This document shows, piece by piece, positions 1 to 7,910 of a DNA stretch of 34,794 nucleotides; positions within the stretch are counted from its first letter, which is position 1; the number at the start of each line of letters is the position of its first letter. The notes beneath the pieces are model-generated. The model was not told the origin of the DNA, did no database searches, and saw only the letters and a program-made list of their open reading frames with translations. Source of the DNA: Carboxylicivirga sp. (GTDB lineage Bacteria; Bacteroidota; Bacteroidia; Bacteroidales; Marinilabiliaceae); contig JAOARW010000066.1 of NCBI GenBank assembly GCA_025210475.1, positions 1 to 34,794 of the forward strand, written 5' to 3'. The position numbers and the translations under genes were made by a program.

Positions 1-23
1 GCCAGGATCAAACTCTTCGTTGT
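1..23 (-). rRNA. 16S rRNA, 5' end only (partial)
   Basis: Read on the minus strand, the first bases give AGAGTTTGATCCTGGC, the universal 27F priming site at the start of bacterial 16S rRNA. By comparison with the E. coli numbering the mature 5' end should lie about seven bases upstream of that motif, near position 23. The rest of the gene, and presumably the 23S and 5S genes, lie to the left outside the window. Confidence 0.93.
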
Positions 24-226
24 ATTAAAATTTTTAAATGTCTCTAGAAATTTTAATAACTCTTATTGACTTCAGGTTTCACTTTTACCTTTTCTAATTC
101 ATTTCAAATTAGGTACTATCCAATATTTTCAAAGATCTTATTGAGCCTTTTGCTCAGTGCAAAATCAAGTGCTTCACCACTCTTCTTTCAGTATCTATCT
201 CCCTTCCCTCGTTCGAGAAGCGGCTG
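24..226 (-). other. rRNA operon leader (transcribed spacer)
   Basis: This is the stretch between the promoter-proximal start site and the mature 16S end. On the minus strand it contains GATCTTTGAAAATATTGGA (complement of about 118-136), which resembles the conserved leader or boxA-like segment of Bacteroidota rRNA operons. It also has a small hairpin, TGAGC-CTTTT-GCTCA, at 142-156. No tRNA or ORF is visible. The antitermination role is inferred from position and resemblance only. Confidence 0.5.
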
Positions 227-259
227 CAAAGGTAAAAACTTTTAAAGGTATTTTCCAAA
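227..259 (-). promoter_or_regulatory. rRNA promoter, proximal (P1)
   Basis: On the minus strand, TTTGG (complement of 255-259) is followed after exactly 20 bp by TACCTTTG (complement of 227-234), then CAGCCG. This matches the Bacteroidota primary-sigma consensus of TTTG, 19-21 bp, TAnnTTTG. An A/T-rich tract lies upstream (about 262-295), as expected of an UP-like element. Transcription should start a few bases below 227, about 200 bp before the 16S gene. Confidence 0.85.
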
Positions 260-376
260 TGTTTTTTTGAGAATTATTTTTTTTTAAAATTTAAAGCTCA
301 AAACTCATTCTAACTTCTTGTTTTAAAACCTCTCAATACACTTCTGCAAGCTGCAACCCTTGTTGTTTTGCGACTG

Positions 377-409
377 CAAAGATAAGGTTTTTTATTTTTA
401 ATTTCCAAA
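377..409 (-). promoter_or_regulatory. rRNA promoter, middle (P2)
   Basis: On the minus strand, TTTGG (complement of 405-409), a 20-bp spacer and TATCTTTG (complement of 377-384) followed by CAGTCG. The architecture is the same as P1, including identical spacing and the CAG after the -7 box. The spacer is extremely A/T-rich. Confidence 0.83.
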
Positions 410-583
410 AGAAATTTTCAGAAATTTTTGAAGTTTATTTTTTCCTGACTGAATGAGCAATTTAATGCCTCTTTAATCTCCTGTCAAGATACCCCTGTTT
501 TTCCTTTTCAATATGTCACTAATAAAGCGCTATCCCTTACCAGCTGTGCCTTTCATGTGAACCATTGTTCTCAAAAGCGGGTG

Positions 584-615
584 CAAAATAACGGTGTTTT
601 TTCCGCATCTCCAAA
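584..615 (-). promoter_or_regulatory. rRNA promoter, distal (P3)
   Basis: On the minus strand, TTTGG (complement of 611-615), a 20-bp spacer and TATTTTG (complement of 584-590) followed by CACCCGC. The -7 box is one T short of TAnnTTTG, but the spacing and downstream context match P1 and P2. It is therefore called a third, somewhat weaker tandem promoter. Confidence 0.68.
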
Positions 616-793
616 TCTTATTTGATGTTTTTTGAAAGATAATTGCACGCATGAGAACTTAGCTATTGATTTGGTGCGGGTTGCACTAGAAAAACTTTTT
701 CACAAAAAACACGAAAGATTCCAAATGGTATCCGACAAAAGATTAATACCTGCCTTATGAACTATATAAACCGGCATTTTGTCGTTCCTGATT

Positions 794-899
794 TGAGTTA
801 AACTCATATTAAAGTCATACTAAACTCAAAGTAAACTCATATTAAATTCGATTAGAAATGAGTTTGATTTGTATTTAATGTGGATTTAGTATGTATTAA
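794..899. repeat. Inverted array of 11-bp repeats
   Basis: Five head-to-tail 11-bp units start at 799, 810, 821, 832 and 843 (TAAACTCATAT, TAAAGTCATAC, TAAACTCAAAG, TAAACTCATAT, TAAATTCGATT). After two bases, four units follow in the opposite orientation at 856, 867, 878 and 889 (AAATGAGTTTG, ATTTGTATTTA, ATGTGGATTTA, GTATGTATTAA), again in exact 11-bp register. The two arms are partly complementary, best at the centre (AAACTCAT with ATGAGTTT). A 13-bp palindrome, TGAGTTAAACTCA, sits at the left edge (794-806). It lies between the rRNA promoters and the terminator of the metal locus. No function is known to me. Confidence 0.8.
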
Positions 900-949
900 A
901 GGAGGCAATAGAACTAGGAAAGAATAGTCAAAGTATTGACGAAATAAGA

Positions 950-971
950 AAGGCTCCAATTTAGGAGCCTT
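950..971 (-). terminator. Rho-independent terminator of the metal locus
   Basis: A perfect 8-bp stem AAGGCTCC / GGAGCCTT (950-957 and 964-971) encloses a 6-nt loop. It lies 7 bp past the stop codon of the minus-strand HMA gene and is followed on that strand by a U-rich run (TTCTTATTTC). Confidence 0.85.
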
Positions 972-977
972 CTCTTA

Positions 978-1316
978 TTAATTCTTACCACATCCACTGC
1001 AGCATTTTTTCTTCGTTGTGCATTCGCCCTCCTTTAGTTCGTCCACTTCGAAGTCTAGTTTTTTAAAAGCTTTAACTATGTTTTCTTTATTCGTTTTGTC
1101 TTCACGATACTTTACTGTTACAGTTTGTGCTTTAAAATCAACCTCTAAATCCTTAATACCTTTTTCGAAAGGAATGTTCTTAGTGATTTTATTAACACAG
1201 CTCTGGCAATCCATCTCTACTTTATAGGTAACCTCAGCCACCTTCTTCTTACTATTATCGGCATAAATATTTACTACCATTAATGCCATCACGACTAATA
1301 CAAGTATTTTTCTCAT
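978..1316 (-). CDS. Periplasmic heavy-metal-associated (HMA) domain protein
   Basis: This 112-residue protein starts with a signal peptide (residues 1-19, MRKILVLVVMALMVVNIYA) and then has one HMA/ferredoxin-like fold domain (about 27-95). The family's metal site is present as M35-D-C37-Q-S-C40, which in relatives binds Cu(I) or another soft metal. Unusually, the C-terminus adds a second Cys cluster, C99, C105, C106 and C109, that could form another site. It is the last gene of a minus-strand run, 22 bp after the TonB-dependent receptor and directly before a terminator. I infer a periplasmic metal carrier working with the receptor. The metal (copper is most likely) cannot be read from sequence. 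Confidence 0.85.
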   Translation of the reverse strand: MRKILVLVVMALMVVNIYADNSKKKVAEVTYKVEMDCQSCVNKITKNIPFEKGIKDLEVDFKAQTVTVKYREDKTNKENIVKAFKKLDFEVDELKEGECTTKKKCCSGCGKN

Positions 1317-1338
1317 TTCTTATAATTTAAATTGGTTA

Positions 1339-3615
1339 TTATTCTCTATCTATTGAAAAACGCAGTCCGAAATAATAGCGACGTCCCATAATTGGTCCCC
1401 ATATTAACGAACTATCAAAGTATTTACCAAACGGTTCTTTACCTGCAATAATTGGATTATCCTGTTTAAAATTCCCAAGGTTCTCAACACCTGCATACAC
1501 ATTCCATTTTCTGAAATATTTAGTTACCTGCGTATTTACAACCTGATAAGCATCAAATGATGCGGGTCGTTGATATTCGATGGGATTATCGCTCGTTGAA
1601 GGCACACGTCCTTTACCATTAAACTGTGTTGTAAAATCAAATTGCCACTTTTTTAAAGGTGTGGAATAAGAAAAGTTTAACAATCCTTTAGAGCGACTTA
1701 TCAATGGACGCTCATCGAGTCCTCCTTTATAAGTTGTTTTGACATCGTTAAAACGCCAGGCTGCAACCATATCCAAACCACGCAACAATTCATACTTTCC
1801 TTCAATCTGGAAATTATTGGCATAAGATTTACCATCGAGATTATAGAAATAAACCGCATCAACGCTATGATCAGCATCAACTACCAACTGATTTTGAAAA
1901 TCGGTTCGGTAATACTCGGCATTCAAAGTTAATTCTCGTCCGGCTACATTTATATATTGTGTAATGTTTGCACCATAATTCCATGCTTCCTCCTGATCCA
2001 GATCATCCGCAATGATTATATCACGGGAGCTTGCCAATAAATAACTGTTCTCAGCCAGTACATTGGGGGTACGATAACCTTTCCCAGCCGAGGCTCTCAA
2101 AATTGTATTCTTACTTATATTGTACTTTGCATGAATACGCGGCGTTACCAATGTACCATACATATTGTGATGATCAACCCGCAAGCCTGTTATAATGGTT
2201 AATTTCTCTGGCAGATTATAAGTGTACTGAAAAAAAGCACCGGGCACCACTTCGTCGCGTTTTAATAACTGACCGTTTTCCGGCATCAGAAAATTTGTCA
2301 TTAAACTTTCATCAAACTCATCGGTCTGCAAACTAACTCCCGCACTATATTTATTATTCTCATTTCCTAAATATGACTGAAATATCAGATTTGCATATAA
2401 GGAGTTCTGGGTGGCATCATAAACCTTCTTGCCATAAAATGAATTCTGCTCGTGGTATGCATAATTAGCCACCAATGCCAAACTGGTATAATCATCATCA
2501 AAGACATAACCAGCTTTAAAGAAACCTTCGTACCTGTGCGTATCAATATTAATACCATATATCTGATCCTCCTTATCGGTAGGATTATCGATTGTTCCCA
2601 GATTTTGATCTTTTGGCTTGCTTCCATCAAAACCCATCTGACCTCCTAAACGATTTTCATCCAATATTTTGAAGCCAAATTGAGTTGTAAAACCATTGTG
2701 ATTATTATAACTCCAACGATTCATCAGGTTTAATTGCTTTAACAAAGGTTCGTCGCGAAAACCATCATCATTACCATCGGTTTCGTTTTGATCCTGCGAA
2801 TAGTGAGCCAATATTGCTGTCGACCATTTATCATTTAAGTGAATGGAACCATTGATATTATTCTCCCAACGCCCGGTATGGTTTCCCATCACATTAACAA
2901 AAAACTTCTCCGAATTCTCGGGCTTTTTATAATCAACATTAATTTGACCCGTCAAGGCTTCGTAACCATTTATAACAGTTGACGTTCCTTTCGATATCTG
3001 GATGGAAGACATCCATGCTCCAGGAATATAATTTAATCCGTAAAGGGTAGCCAAACCTCTGAAATTAGGAATATTCTCGGTCATCATCTGCACATAGTTA
3101 CCCGAAAGACCTAACAATTGAATTTGTTTAGCTCCTGTTGCAGCATCGGAATAAGCTACATCAACCGAGGCATTCGTCTCAAAACTTTCACTCAGATTAC
3201 AACAGGCCGCCTTACACAACTCGGCTCCGGTTATATTTACTTTGGTCATCGGGTCGAGCCTCGACATATGCGAACCCGCTTTTTTACCGGCCACCAATAC
3301 TTCATCAAGCTCATCACTCTTAAGAACGACCTCAATGAATTTATTATTCTCGATTTTGATAGTGTCGGGTTGGTAACCAATATAACTCACTACCAAAAGA
3401 CTATTTCCCTCCTTTTGTTGAATAGCAAACTTGCCATTGAAATCGGTTACAGTACCCTCCTGAGTATTGGCCCAATATACATTTGCCCCAACAAGACTGA
3501 TTAATTTATCTTTTTCATTAGCTTTCACAAGGCCTGTTACTTCTTTACTCGCCTGAGAAAAAGAAGGTGACACGACGTAAATCAATAATAGAAATACGAT
3601 TATAATTCGATTCAT
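1339..3615 (-). CDS. TonB-dependent receptor of the HMA/copper-associated type
   Basis: This is an outer-membrane active transporter energised by TonB. The ORF opens at 3675, but the ATG at 3615 is preferred because it places a clean signal peptide (MNRIIIVFLLLIYVVSPSFSQ) at the N-terminus. The mature protein begins with a carboxypeptidase-D-regulatory-like beta-sandwich (about 25-110). A plug domain follows, with the motif LCKAACCNLSESFETN and the phrase GYEALTGQINVDYKKPE at its end, then a beta-barrel ending in YYFGLRFSIDRE. The CKAACC cysteines are typical of receptors that travel with HMA-domain genes, as I recall the family. It sits between a His/Cys-rich protein gene upstream and the HMA gene downstream, so a metal or metallophore substrate is inferred. 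Length is about 758 residues, normal for the family. Confidence 0.88.
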   Translation of the reverse strand: MNRIIIVFLLLIYVVSPSFSQASKEVTGLVKANEKDKLISLVGANVYWANTQEGTVTDFNGKFAIQQKEGNSLLVVSYIGYQPDTIKIENNKFIEVVLKSDELDEVLVAGKKAGSHMSRLDPMTKVNITGAELCKAACCNLSESFETNASVDVAYSDAATGAKQIQLLGLSGNYVQMMTENIPNFRGLATLYGLNYIPGAWMSSIQISKGTSTVINGYEALTGQINVDYKKPENSEKFFVNVMGNHTGRWENNINGSIHLNDKWSTAILAHYSQDQNETDGNDDGFRDEPLLKQLNLMNRWSYNNHNGFTTQFGFKILDENRLGGQMGFDGSKPKDQNLGTIDNPTDKEDQIYGINIDTHRYEGFFKAGYVFDDDYTSLALVANYAYHEQNSFYGKKVYDATQNSLYANLIFQSYLGNENNKYSAGVSLQTDEFDESLMTNFLMPENGQLLKRDEVVPGAFFQYTYNLPEKLTIITGLRVDHHNMYGTLVTPRIHAKYNISKNTILRASAGKGYRTPNVLAENSYLLASSRDIIIADDLDQEEAWNYGANITQYINVAGRELTLNAEYYRTDFQNQLVVDADHSVDAVYFYNLDGKSYANNFQIEGKYELLRGLDMVAAWRFNDVKTTYKGGLDERPLISRSKGLLNFSYSTPLKKWQFDFTTQFNGKGRVPSTSDNPIEYQRPASFDAYQVVNTQVTKYFRKWNVYAGVENLGNFKQDNPIIAGKEPFGKYFDSSLIWGPIMGRRYYFGLRFSIDRE

Positions 3616-3769
3616 CTTTACTTTATTTATCCAGAATTGATATGAACACAGCTCAATACCAATATCATTATCCACGGTTAGTTTTATATTTACATGGGTA
3701 TGGTTTGAAACTATTGCAATGAATAGTTGGATAATTCGAACGATTGTTCAAATTAAAAGTAAGATGAAA

Positions 3770-4216
3770 TCATAAAAGAAAAACACAATTCTCTTCCGGC
3801 GATGGATCATCGGGAACTTTAAGAATTGCATCGTAAACTAATCTGGTAGGTAATTGATTGATCGTTTCAACATCAGCCATCAAATTATCTGAAAAGAATA
3901 ATTCAATCACATTTGCCTGAAACTTATACTTTACAATTGGTGTTTTGCCATCGAAAGAAGCTTTTTTAAATTGGTGTTCACAAGTTGCTCCATGACAATG
4001 ACTGTGTGTTTGACACGATTCACACACTTCGTTACATTCACAATCTGAACATGCGTGTTCGTGCGAATGGGAAGTTGTTATGATTCGGGCATAAGCCTCA
4101 TCCTCTTCGCAGCCAAAGCAGTGATGATGAAATATATGCACACCTAGTATGGATGGCAGGATAGCCACCAACACAAGTACACTAGCTAACTTATATTTTA
4201 GTTTTGCAATATTCAT
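3770..4216 (-). CDS. His/Cys-rich exported or membrane-anchored protein, putative metal binder
   Basis: I do not recognise a named family. The ORF could be extended to a TTG at 4252, but the ATG at 4216 gives a proper N-terminal hydrophobic segment (about residues 9-26) and is used here, making 148 residues. Right after the membrane segment there is a dense ligand region: H27, H30-H32, C33, C36, H50, H52, H54, C56, C59, C61, C65, C68, H71, H73, C74, H75, C79 and H81. The remaining about 65 residues are ordinary and end in PSPEENCVFLL. It is the first gene of the run leading into the TonB-dependent receptor (gap about 155 bp) and the HMA protein. Metal sensing, buffering or delivery at the envelope is inferred from composition and context. 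Confidence 0.72.
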   Translation of the reverse strand: MNIAKLKYKLASVLVLVAILPSILGVHIFHHHCFGCEEDEAYARIITTSHSHEHACSDCECNEVCESCQTHSHCHGATCEHQFKKASFDGKTPIVKYKFQANVIELFFSDNLMADVETINQLPTRLVYDAILKVPDDPSPEENCVFLL

Positions 4217-4263
4217 CGCTACAAAAAAACTAATTTTACCATTCACAGACAAAATTTTAACAA

Positions 4264-4277
4264 GTGATTTACATCAC
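4264..4277. promoter_or_regulatory. Crp/Fnr-like palindrome upstream of the metal locus
   Basis: GTGAT-TTAC-ATCAC is a perfect 5-bp inverted repeat with a 4-bp centre, close to the Fnr (TTGAT-N4-ATCAA) and Crp (TGTGA-N6-TCACA) half-site patterns. It lies about 48 bp upstream of the His/Cys-rich gene start and about 77 bp upstream of the divergent ATP-grasp gene. A Crp/Fnr-family operator is possible, and a chance palindrome of this size cannot be excluded. Confidence 0.4.
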
Positions 4278-4338
4278 GCCCACTTTTATTCATCTCATAA
4301 AATACGATCTCAACCTTTAATTTGTCAACTCTTCAATT

Positions 4339-4346
4339 TACTTTTG
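4339..4346 (+). promoter_or_regulatory. Promoter -7 box before the ATP-grasp-like gene
   Basis: TACTTTTG fits TAnnTTTG exactly, with a TTT run near the expected upstream position (4316-4318). The box ends only 7 bp before the ATG at 4354, so the transcript would have almost no leader, or the box may be fortuitous. Confidence 0.4.
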
Positions 4347-4353
4347 AGCCATA

Positions 4354-5532
4354 ATGGCAGACTTATATTTATATAATCCGACCTGTGATATGGCGGTTGA
4401 AAATGGCACCTTTAGTTACATGCCACCTAAACTACTGGCCAAATTCGAACAGGACATAAGCCCTTTGATGGCATTTATGGCCACGGGTGAAGATGAATTG
4501 ATTTCAGAAAATGGTGACAATGAAGTATTTCTCAATTTTTGGAATCAACTTGGCATAGGATTGCCTTCTTTCGTTAACAAAGAAAACACCTTCCATCGGT
4601 CGTATAAGCAGATTATTCCCTGGGGCTGGAGTCCGATTGTGGCACAAAAATATGCCCCGGCACAGATTTACGGCCAGCCATATCCTTTTAAACAAGCTAT
4701 TCAGAAAGATTTTTTTAGTCGCCTAACCAGCGTTAAATTAACAACAAACCTAAAAAGTAAGGCTTTACCTGATTTTATTTCAATTCCTCACCTTCCTCAA
4801 GTCATTCGAAACTTTGATCATTTAAAAAATTGTTTTGAGAGCTTTCCCGATGGTATTGTCGTAAAAACTATGTGGAGCTCATCAGGACGAGGGTTATTAT
4901 TTATCCGAAACCAATCACAACTTCAGCAAGGAAAAGCCTGGATAGATTCGCAACTCAAAAAACACAAAGCACTAATTGCTGAACCGATTTACACAAAAGT
5001 TCAGGATGCCTCGCTTCAGTTTATGATTACACAAAATGGCAAATACCACTTTTACGGTATCAATTACTTTGAAGCTGATGACCAGGGGCATTTCTCAAAA
5101 GAATTTTTTCACATCCCCGATTCAATTCGCGAATCCTTGCCTACTGATGAACAATGGATTCAGCAAACTGCCGATGCGATTATTAAAAGCATGCAGGAGT
5201 TAAACATCCACAAGAACTACCAAGGCCCCATTGGTATTGATGCCATGTTTGTTAAAATTAGTGATCAAATAAAATTCTATCCTTTGGTGGAAGCTAATTT
5301 ACGCTGCAACATGGGATTGATAAACCTGCACCTTAAAAAGCTATTCGCAGCAGGCTGTTGTGGAACCTGGCAAATTAGCTCTTTTAATCCCGGGGAAGCT
5401 CCCAAATTTCTCAAAAAACAGATAAAACTTCATCCTGTGGAAATAAAAAACATGAAGATTACAAAAGGGTTCTTTCCTCTTACCTACTTTAATCCCGACA
5501 CTCGATTTGCCGCCTGGGGGATTATTGAATAG
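4354..5532 (+). CDS. ATP-grasp-like protein of unknown substrate
   Basis: The 392-residue protein has no named family that I can assign, but it shows the hallmarks of an ATP-grasp ligase. These are a lysine followed by a Ser/Gly-rich loop (VVK171TMWSSSGRG), a hinge-like segment LIAE210P, an acidic metal site G-x-D296, and the E-x-N-x-R signature E313-A-N315-L-R317. The first 20 residues (MADLYLYNPTCDMAVENG) look conserved rather than random, and there is no signal peptide or membrane segment, so it is cytoplasmic. It is transcribed alone, divergent from the metal locus and convergent with the SLC12-like gene. ATP-grasp enzymes join a carboxylate to an amine, thiol or similar group. Which one here cannot be told from context. 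Confidence 0.7.
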   Translation: MADLYLYNPTCDMAVENGTFSYMPPKLLAKFEQDISPLMAFMATGEDELISENGDNEVFLNFWNQLGIGLPSFVNKENTFHRSYKQIIPWGWSPIVAQKYAPAQIYGQPYPFKQAIQKDFFSRLTSVKLTTNLKSKALPDFISIPHLPQVIRNFDHLKNCFESFPDGIVVKTMWSSSGRGLLFIRNQSQLQQGKAWIDSQLKKHKALIAEPIYTKVQDASLQFMITQNGKYHFYGINYFEADDQGHFSKEFFHIPDSIRESLPTDEQWIQQTADAIIKSMQELNIHKNYQGPIGIDAMFVKISDQIKFYPLVEANLRCNMGLINLHLKKLFAAGCCGTWQISSFNPGEAPKFLKKQIKLHPVEIKNMKITKGFFPLTYFNPDTRFAAWGIIE

Positions 5533-5556
5533 ACATTCTTATCGCTAAAAATATGA

Positions 5557-7782
5557 TTACTCTATAATTTGCTCCTGATTAGCATTGACAAATAAAACAT
5601 CCCCAATCTCATCAAAGCCTTTAAATGTTTCGGCTCCGGCGTGTTTAATTTGTTCTTCTCTGAAACCAATAATGGTTAATCCGGCCGATGCTGATTTTTC
5701 ATTAATCAATTGTTTGGACGATGTATCTTCGTCGTGTGGAATAATTTCAATATTTGAAAGCGTAATCGGCAAGCGTCCCGTCTGAACCAATTCCTGCAAT
5801 TGTGAACGAGTCGTTTGGATTTCTTCCTTATTGCAGATACTGAAAATCTTCACTTGTCCTTTTCTCCAATCGGGATGCGAAAGAATGATGAATCCCAATA
5901 AAATCATCAGGTTGGCATTTAGCACATCTATTGAACGAATCCAAATATGAATACCATTTTTAAAAACGGTATTTCGATTGGCATCCGAGAAAACACAAAC
6001 ATCGTAATTACCTGCCCTGGTCAAGCTTATATTATCCAGGATGGATTCGATGGCTTCAGGATCACTTTTCAGGTATTCGAAAACAATCATATTATTTTCC
6101 ATTCCGCTGATACTCGGACTTTGTATAGCTTGTGCGATAGCCGTTGTGTACGATGGCGAAATCATGCAATCAACGTATAAGCTACTTTCTTCATCGTGAT
6201 GTTCACGAATCATTTTTTCAACGATCTGATTTGCTTCTGTTTTTGTATTTTTTGAATAATACCCCTTTAGAAAATGGAAATATGTACCAAAACCATGCTT
6301 ATAGGATATCCACTTCATTACATCGAAAATCTTGCTATGACTAAATGAGTTGGACGAAATACAAATGGCAGATGGGCGCCATTCCGTATCATCCGGATGC
6401 CTACTTCTATTCTTCTGCATATAAAGCTGTATACGTCTGCTCAATTGAAACAAAGCTCCCACAAATATCTTTTGAAGTCCGCCCCGTTCCTTATGAACAT
6501 GATTCAAATAAACATACAACAAGGTGATTACCAGATAAGCAACAATGGTATAAATGGCACTAATTTTAAACATCACCCATACCGACAATAAAAACCCGGT
6601 TAATGATATCAACCAATGCGATTTAAACTGCGGACGATACGATGGTGATGCCCCAAAATGATTCAGAAATGAAATCAGACACAATGATCCATAAGTTATC
6701 ATAAAGAACATGGATATAATCTGAGCCACAAAATCAACGTCACCCATCGAAACAAATACCAAGGCAATGATCATTGTAATAACAGTGGCATTATATGGCT
6801 CGTTATTTTCACCCTTTCCTTTTGCCAGCCAACGATTCAGCTTGCGTCCCGGGAAACTTCGATCAACTGCTAAGGCCTGAATCGTTCTGGGGGCAACCAA
6901 AACAGAGCCAATGGCTGACGAAATAGTTGACGCTCCAAGTCCTAGTGGAATAATGATCGCTCCCAATATGGCCACATTTGCCATGGCCAATTGCGATTGC
7001 GTCATTTCATCAGCAGATAATGAGATGGAGAACTTATAAACAATAAAAATATAAATCAACATTCCGATAATGGTGCCCCACATTGTTCCCGTGGGTATTG
7101 ATTTCTTAGGGTTCTTTAGATCGCCACTAAGACCTACACCTGCTGTCATACCGGTAAAAGCCGGAAAACAAATTGCAAACCACACAAAGAATTGATTTCT
7201 GTTACTAAATACAAAATTAGCAGATTGGTTTCCGGTTTCTTCAAAACCCGTTTGCCCGATGAAAAACATGGTAAGCGAAACAAACAAGACAGCCACTACA
7301 GCATACAATGTTTTCACGCCCATATCTGAACCTTTCTTCAATACTATATATGCCAATAAAAATAAGGCCGGAATACTAATCACTTGCTTTGGCAGCTCAA
7401 CATTAAAGCTTGATGACAACCATGTAAACAATGGTTCGAAAGCCTCGGTAAATGCGATAATGTAAAATGCAACACTGATGGCTTGTGAAAAATATAGCGC
7501 CATACCAATTGTTGCACCAATATTGAGCCCAAAGGATCGGGAAATAATAAAATATTCGCCTCCACCTTCCACCCGTTTATTAGTTGCTATTTCAGAAATG
7601 GCCAAAGCAGTAGGAATGGTAATCATATGCCCCAGCAAGATAATTCCTACTGCACCATAAAACCCAAGATTACCAACGGCCATCCCAAAGCGAAGAAAGA
7701 GTATGGCTCCTAGTATGGTTGATATTGCTGTAAAAAAAACGGGAGCAGTTCCAAATCCTGCTTTTGATGTGTGTTTGCTCAT
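5557..7782 (-). CDS. SLC12-like cation-chloride cotransporter / APC-superfamily permease
   Basis: The 741-residue protein has an N-terminal half with about 12 hydrophobic segments (residues about 10-440). It begins with the conserved GFGTAPVFFTAISTILGAILFLRFG stretch of the cation-chloride cotransporter branch of the APC superfamily (TM1 with its unwound glycine region). The C-terminal about 300 residues are soluble and contain segments resembling the SLC12 cytoplasmic domain (RPSAICIS, KIFDVMKWISYKHGFGTYFHF, DVLFVNAN). The length and two-part layout set it apart from plain amino-acid permeases. Ion or solute specificity is inferred only; electroneutral Na/K-Cl transport in salt adaptation is plausible. 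It has its own promoter-like box upstream and no operon partner. Confidence 0.78.
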   Translation of the reverse strand: MSKHTSKAGFGTAPVFFTAISTILGAILFLRFGMAVGNLGFYGAVGIILLGHMITIPTALAISEIATNKRVEGGGEYFIISRSFGLNIGATIGMALYFSQAISVAFYIIAFTEAFEPLFTWLSSSFNVELPKQVISIPALFLLAYIVLKKGSDMGVKTLYAVVAVLFVSLTMFFIGQTGFEETGNQSANFVFSNRNQFFVWFAICFPAFTGMTAGVGLSGDLKNPKKSIPTGTMWGTIIGMLIYIFIVYKFSISLSADEMTQSQLAMANVAILGAIIIPLGLGASTISSAIGSVLVAPRTIQALAVDRSFPGRKLNRWLAKGKGENNEPYNATVITMIIALVFVSMGDVDFVAQIISMFFMITYGSLCLISFLNHFGASPSYRPQFKSHWLISLTGFLLSVWVMFKISAIYTIVAYLVITLLYVYLNHVHKERGGLQKIFVGALFQLSRRIQLYMQKNRSRHPDDTEWRPSAICISSNSFSHSKIFDVMKWISYKHGFGTYFHFLKGYYSKNTKTEANQIVEKMIREHHDEESSLYVDCMISPSYTTAIAQAIQSPSISGMENNMIVFEYLKSDPEAIESILDNISLTRAGNYDVCVFSDANRNTVFKNGIHIWIRSIDVLNANLMILLGFIILSHPDWRKGQVKIFSICNKEEIQTTRSQLQELVQTGRLPITLSNIEIIPHDEDTSSKQLINEKSASAGLTIIGFREEQIKHAGAETFKGFDEIGDVLFVNANQEQIIE

Positions 7783-7820
7783 ATAATCGGCATTTAGGGT
7801 ATAGGAATATGTAGTATTAA

Positions 7821-7828
7821 CAAATATA
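7821..7828 (-). promoter_or_regulatory. Promoter -7 box for the SLC12-like gene
   Basis: On the minus strand TATATTTG matches TAnnTTTG, 38 bp before the ATG at 7782. No good TTTG is seen at the usual upstream spacing, so only the -7 element is supported. Confidence 0.45.
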
Positions 7829-7910
7829 AAAAATTAAAGTTCCCCGGCGGATGGCAATTTTAAGAATAAACAAAATGAGCTTAAACCACAGAGCTCAACC
7901 CATTCTCCTA

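Noticed and set aside
24..949. tRNA or small protein gene in the rRNA upstream region
   Set aside because: No cloverleaf-like arms or T-loop consensus were found, and the frames are short and A/T-driven.
3118..3504. 128-codon plus-strand ORF inside the TonB-dependent receptor
   Set aside because: It lies fully antisense to a well-supported receptor gene, and its translation shows no domain or signal.
3616..3675. Longer start for the TonB-dependent receptor
   Set aside because: The extra 20 residues precede a perfect signal peptide, which would then be internal; the ATG at 3615 is better.
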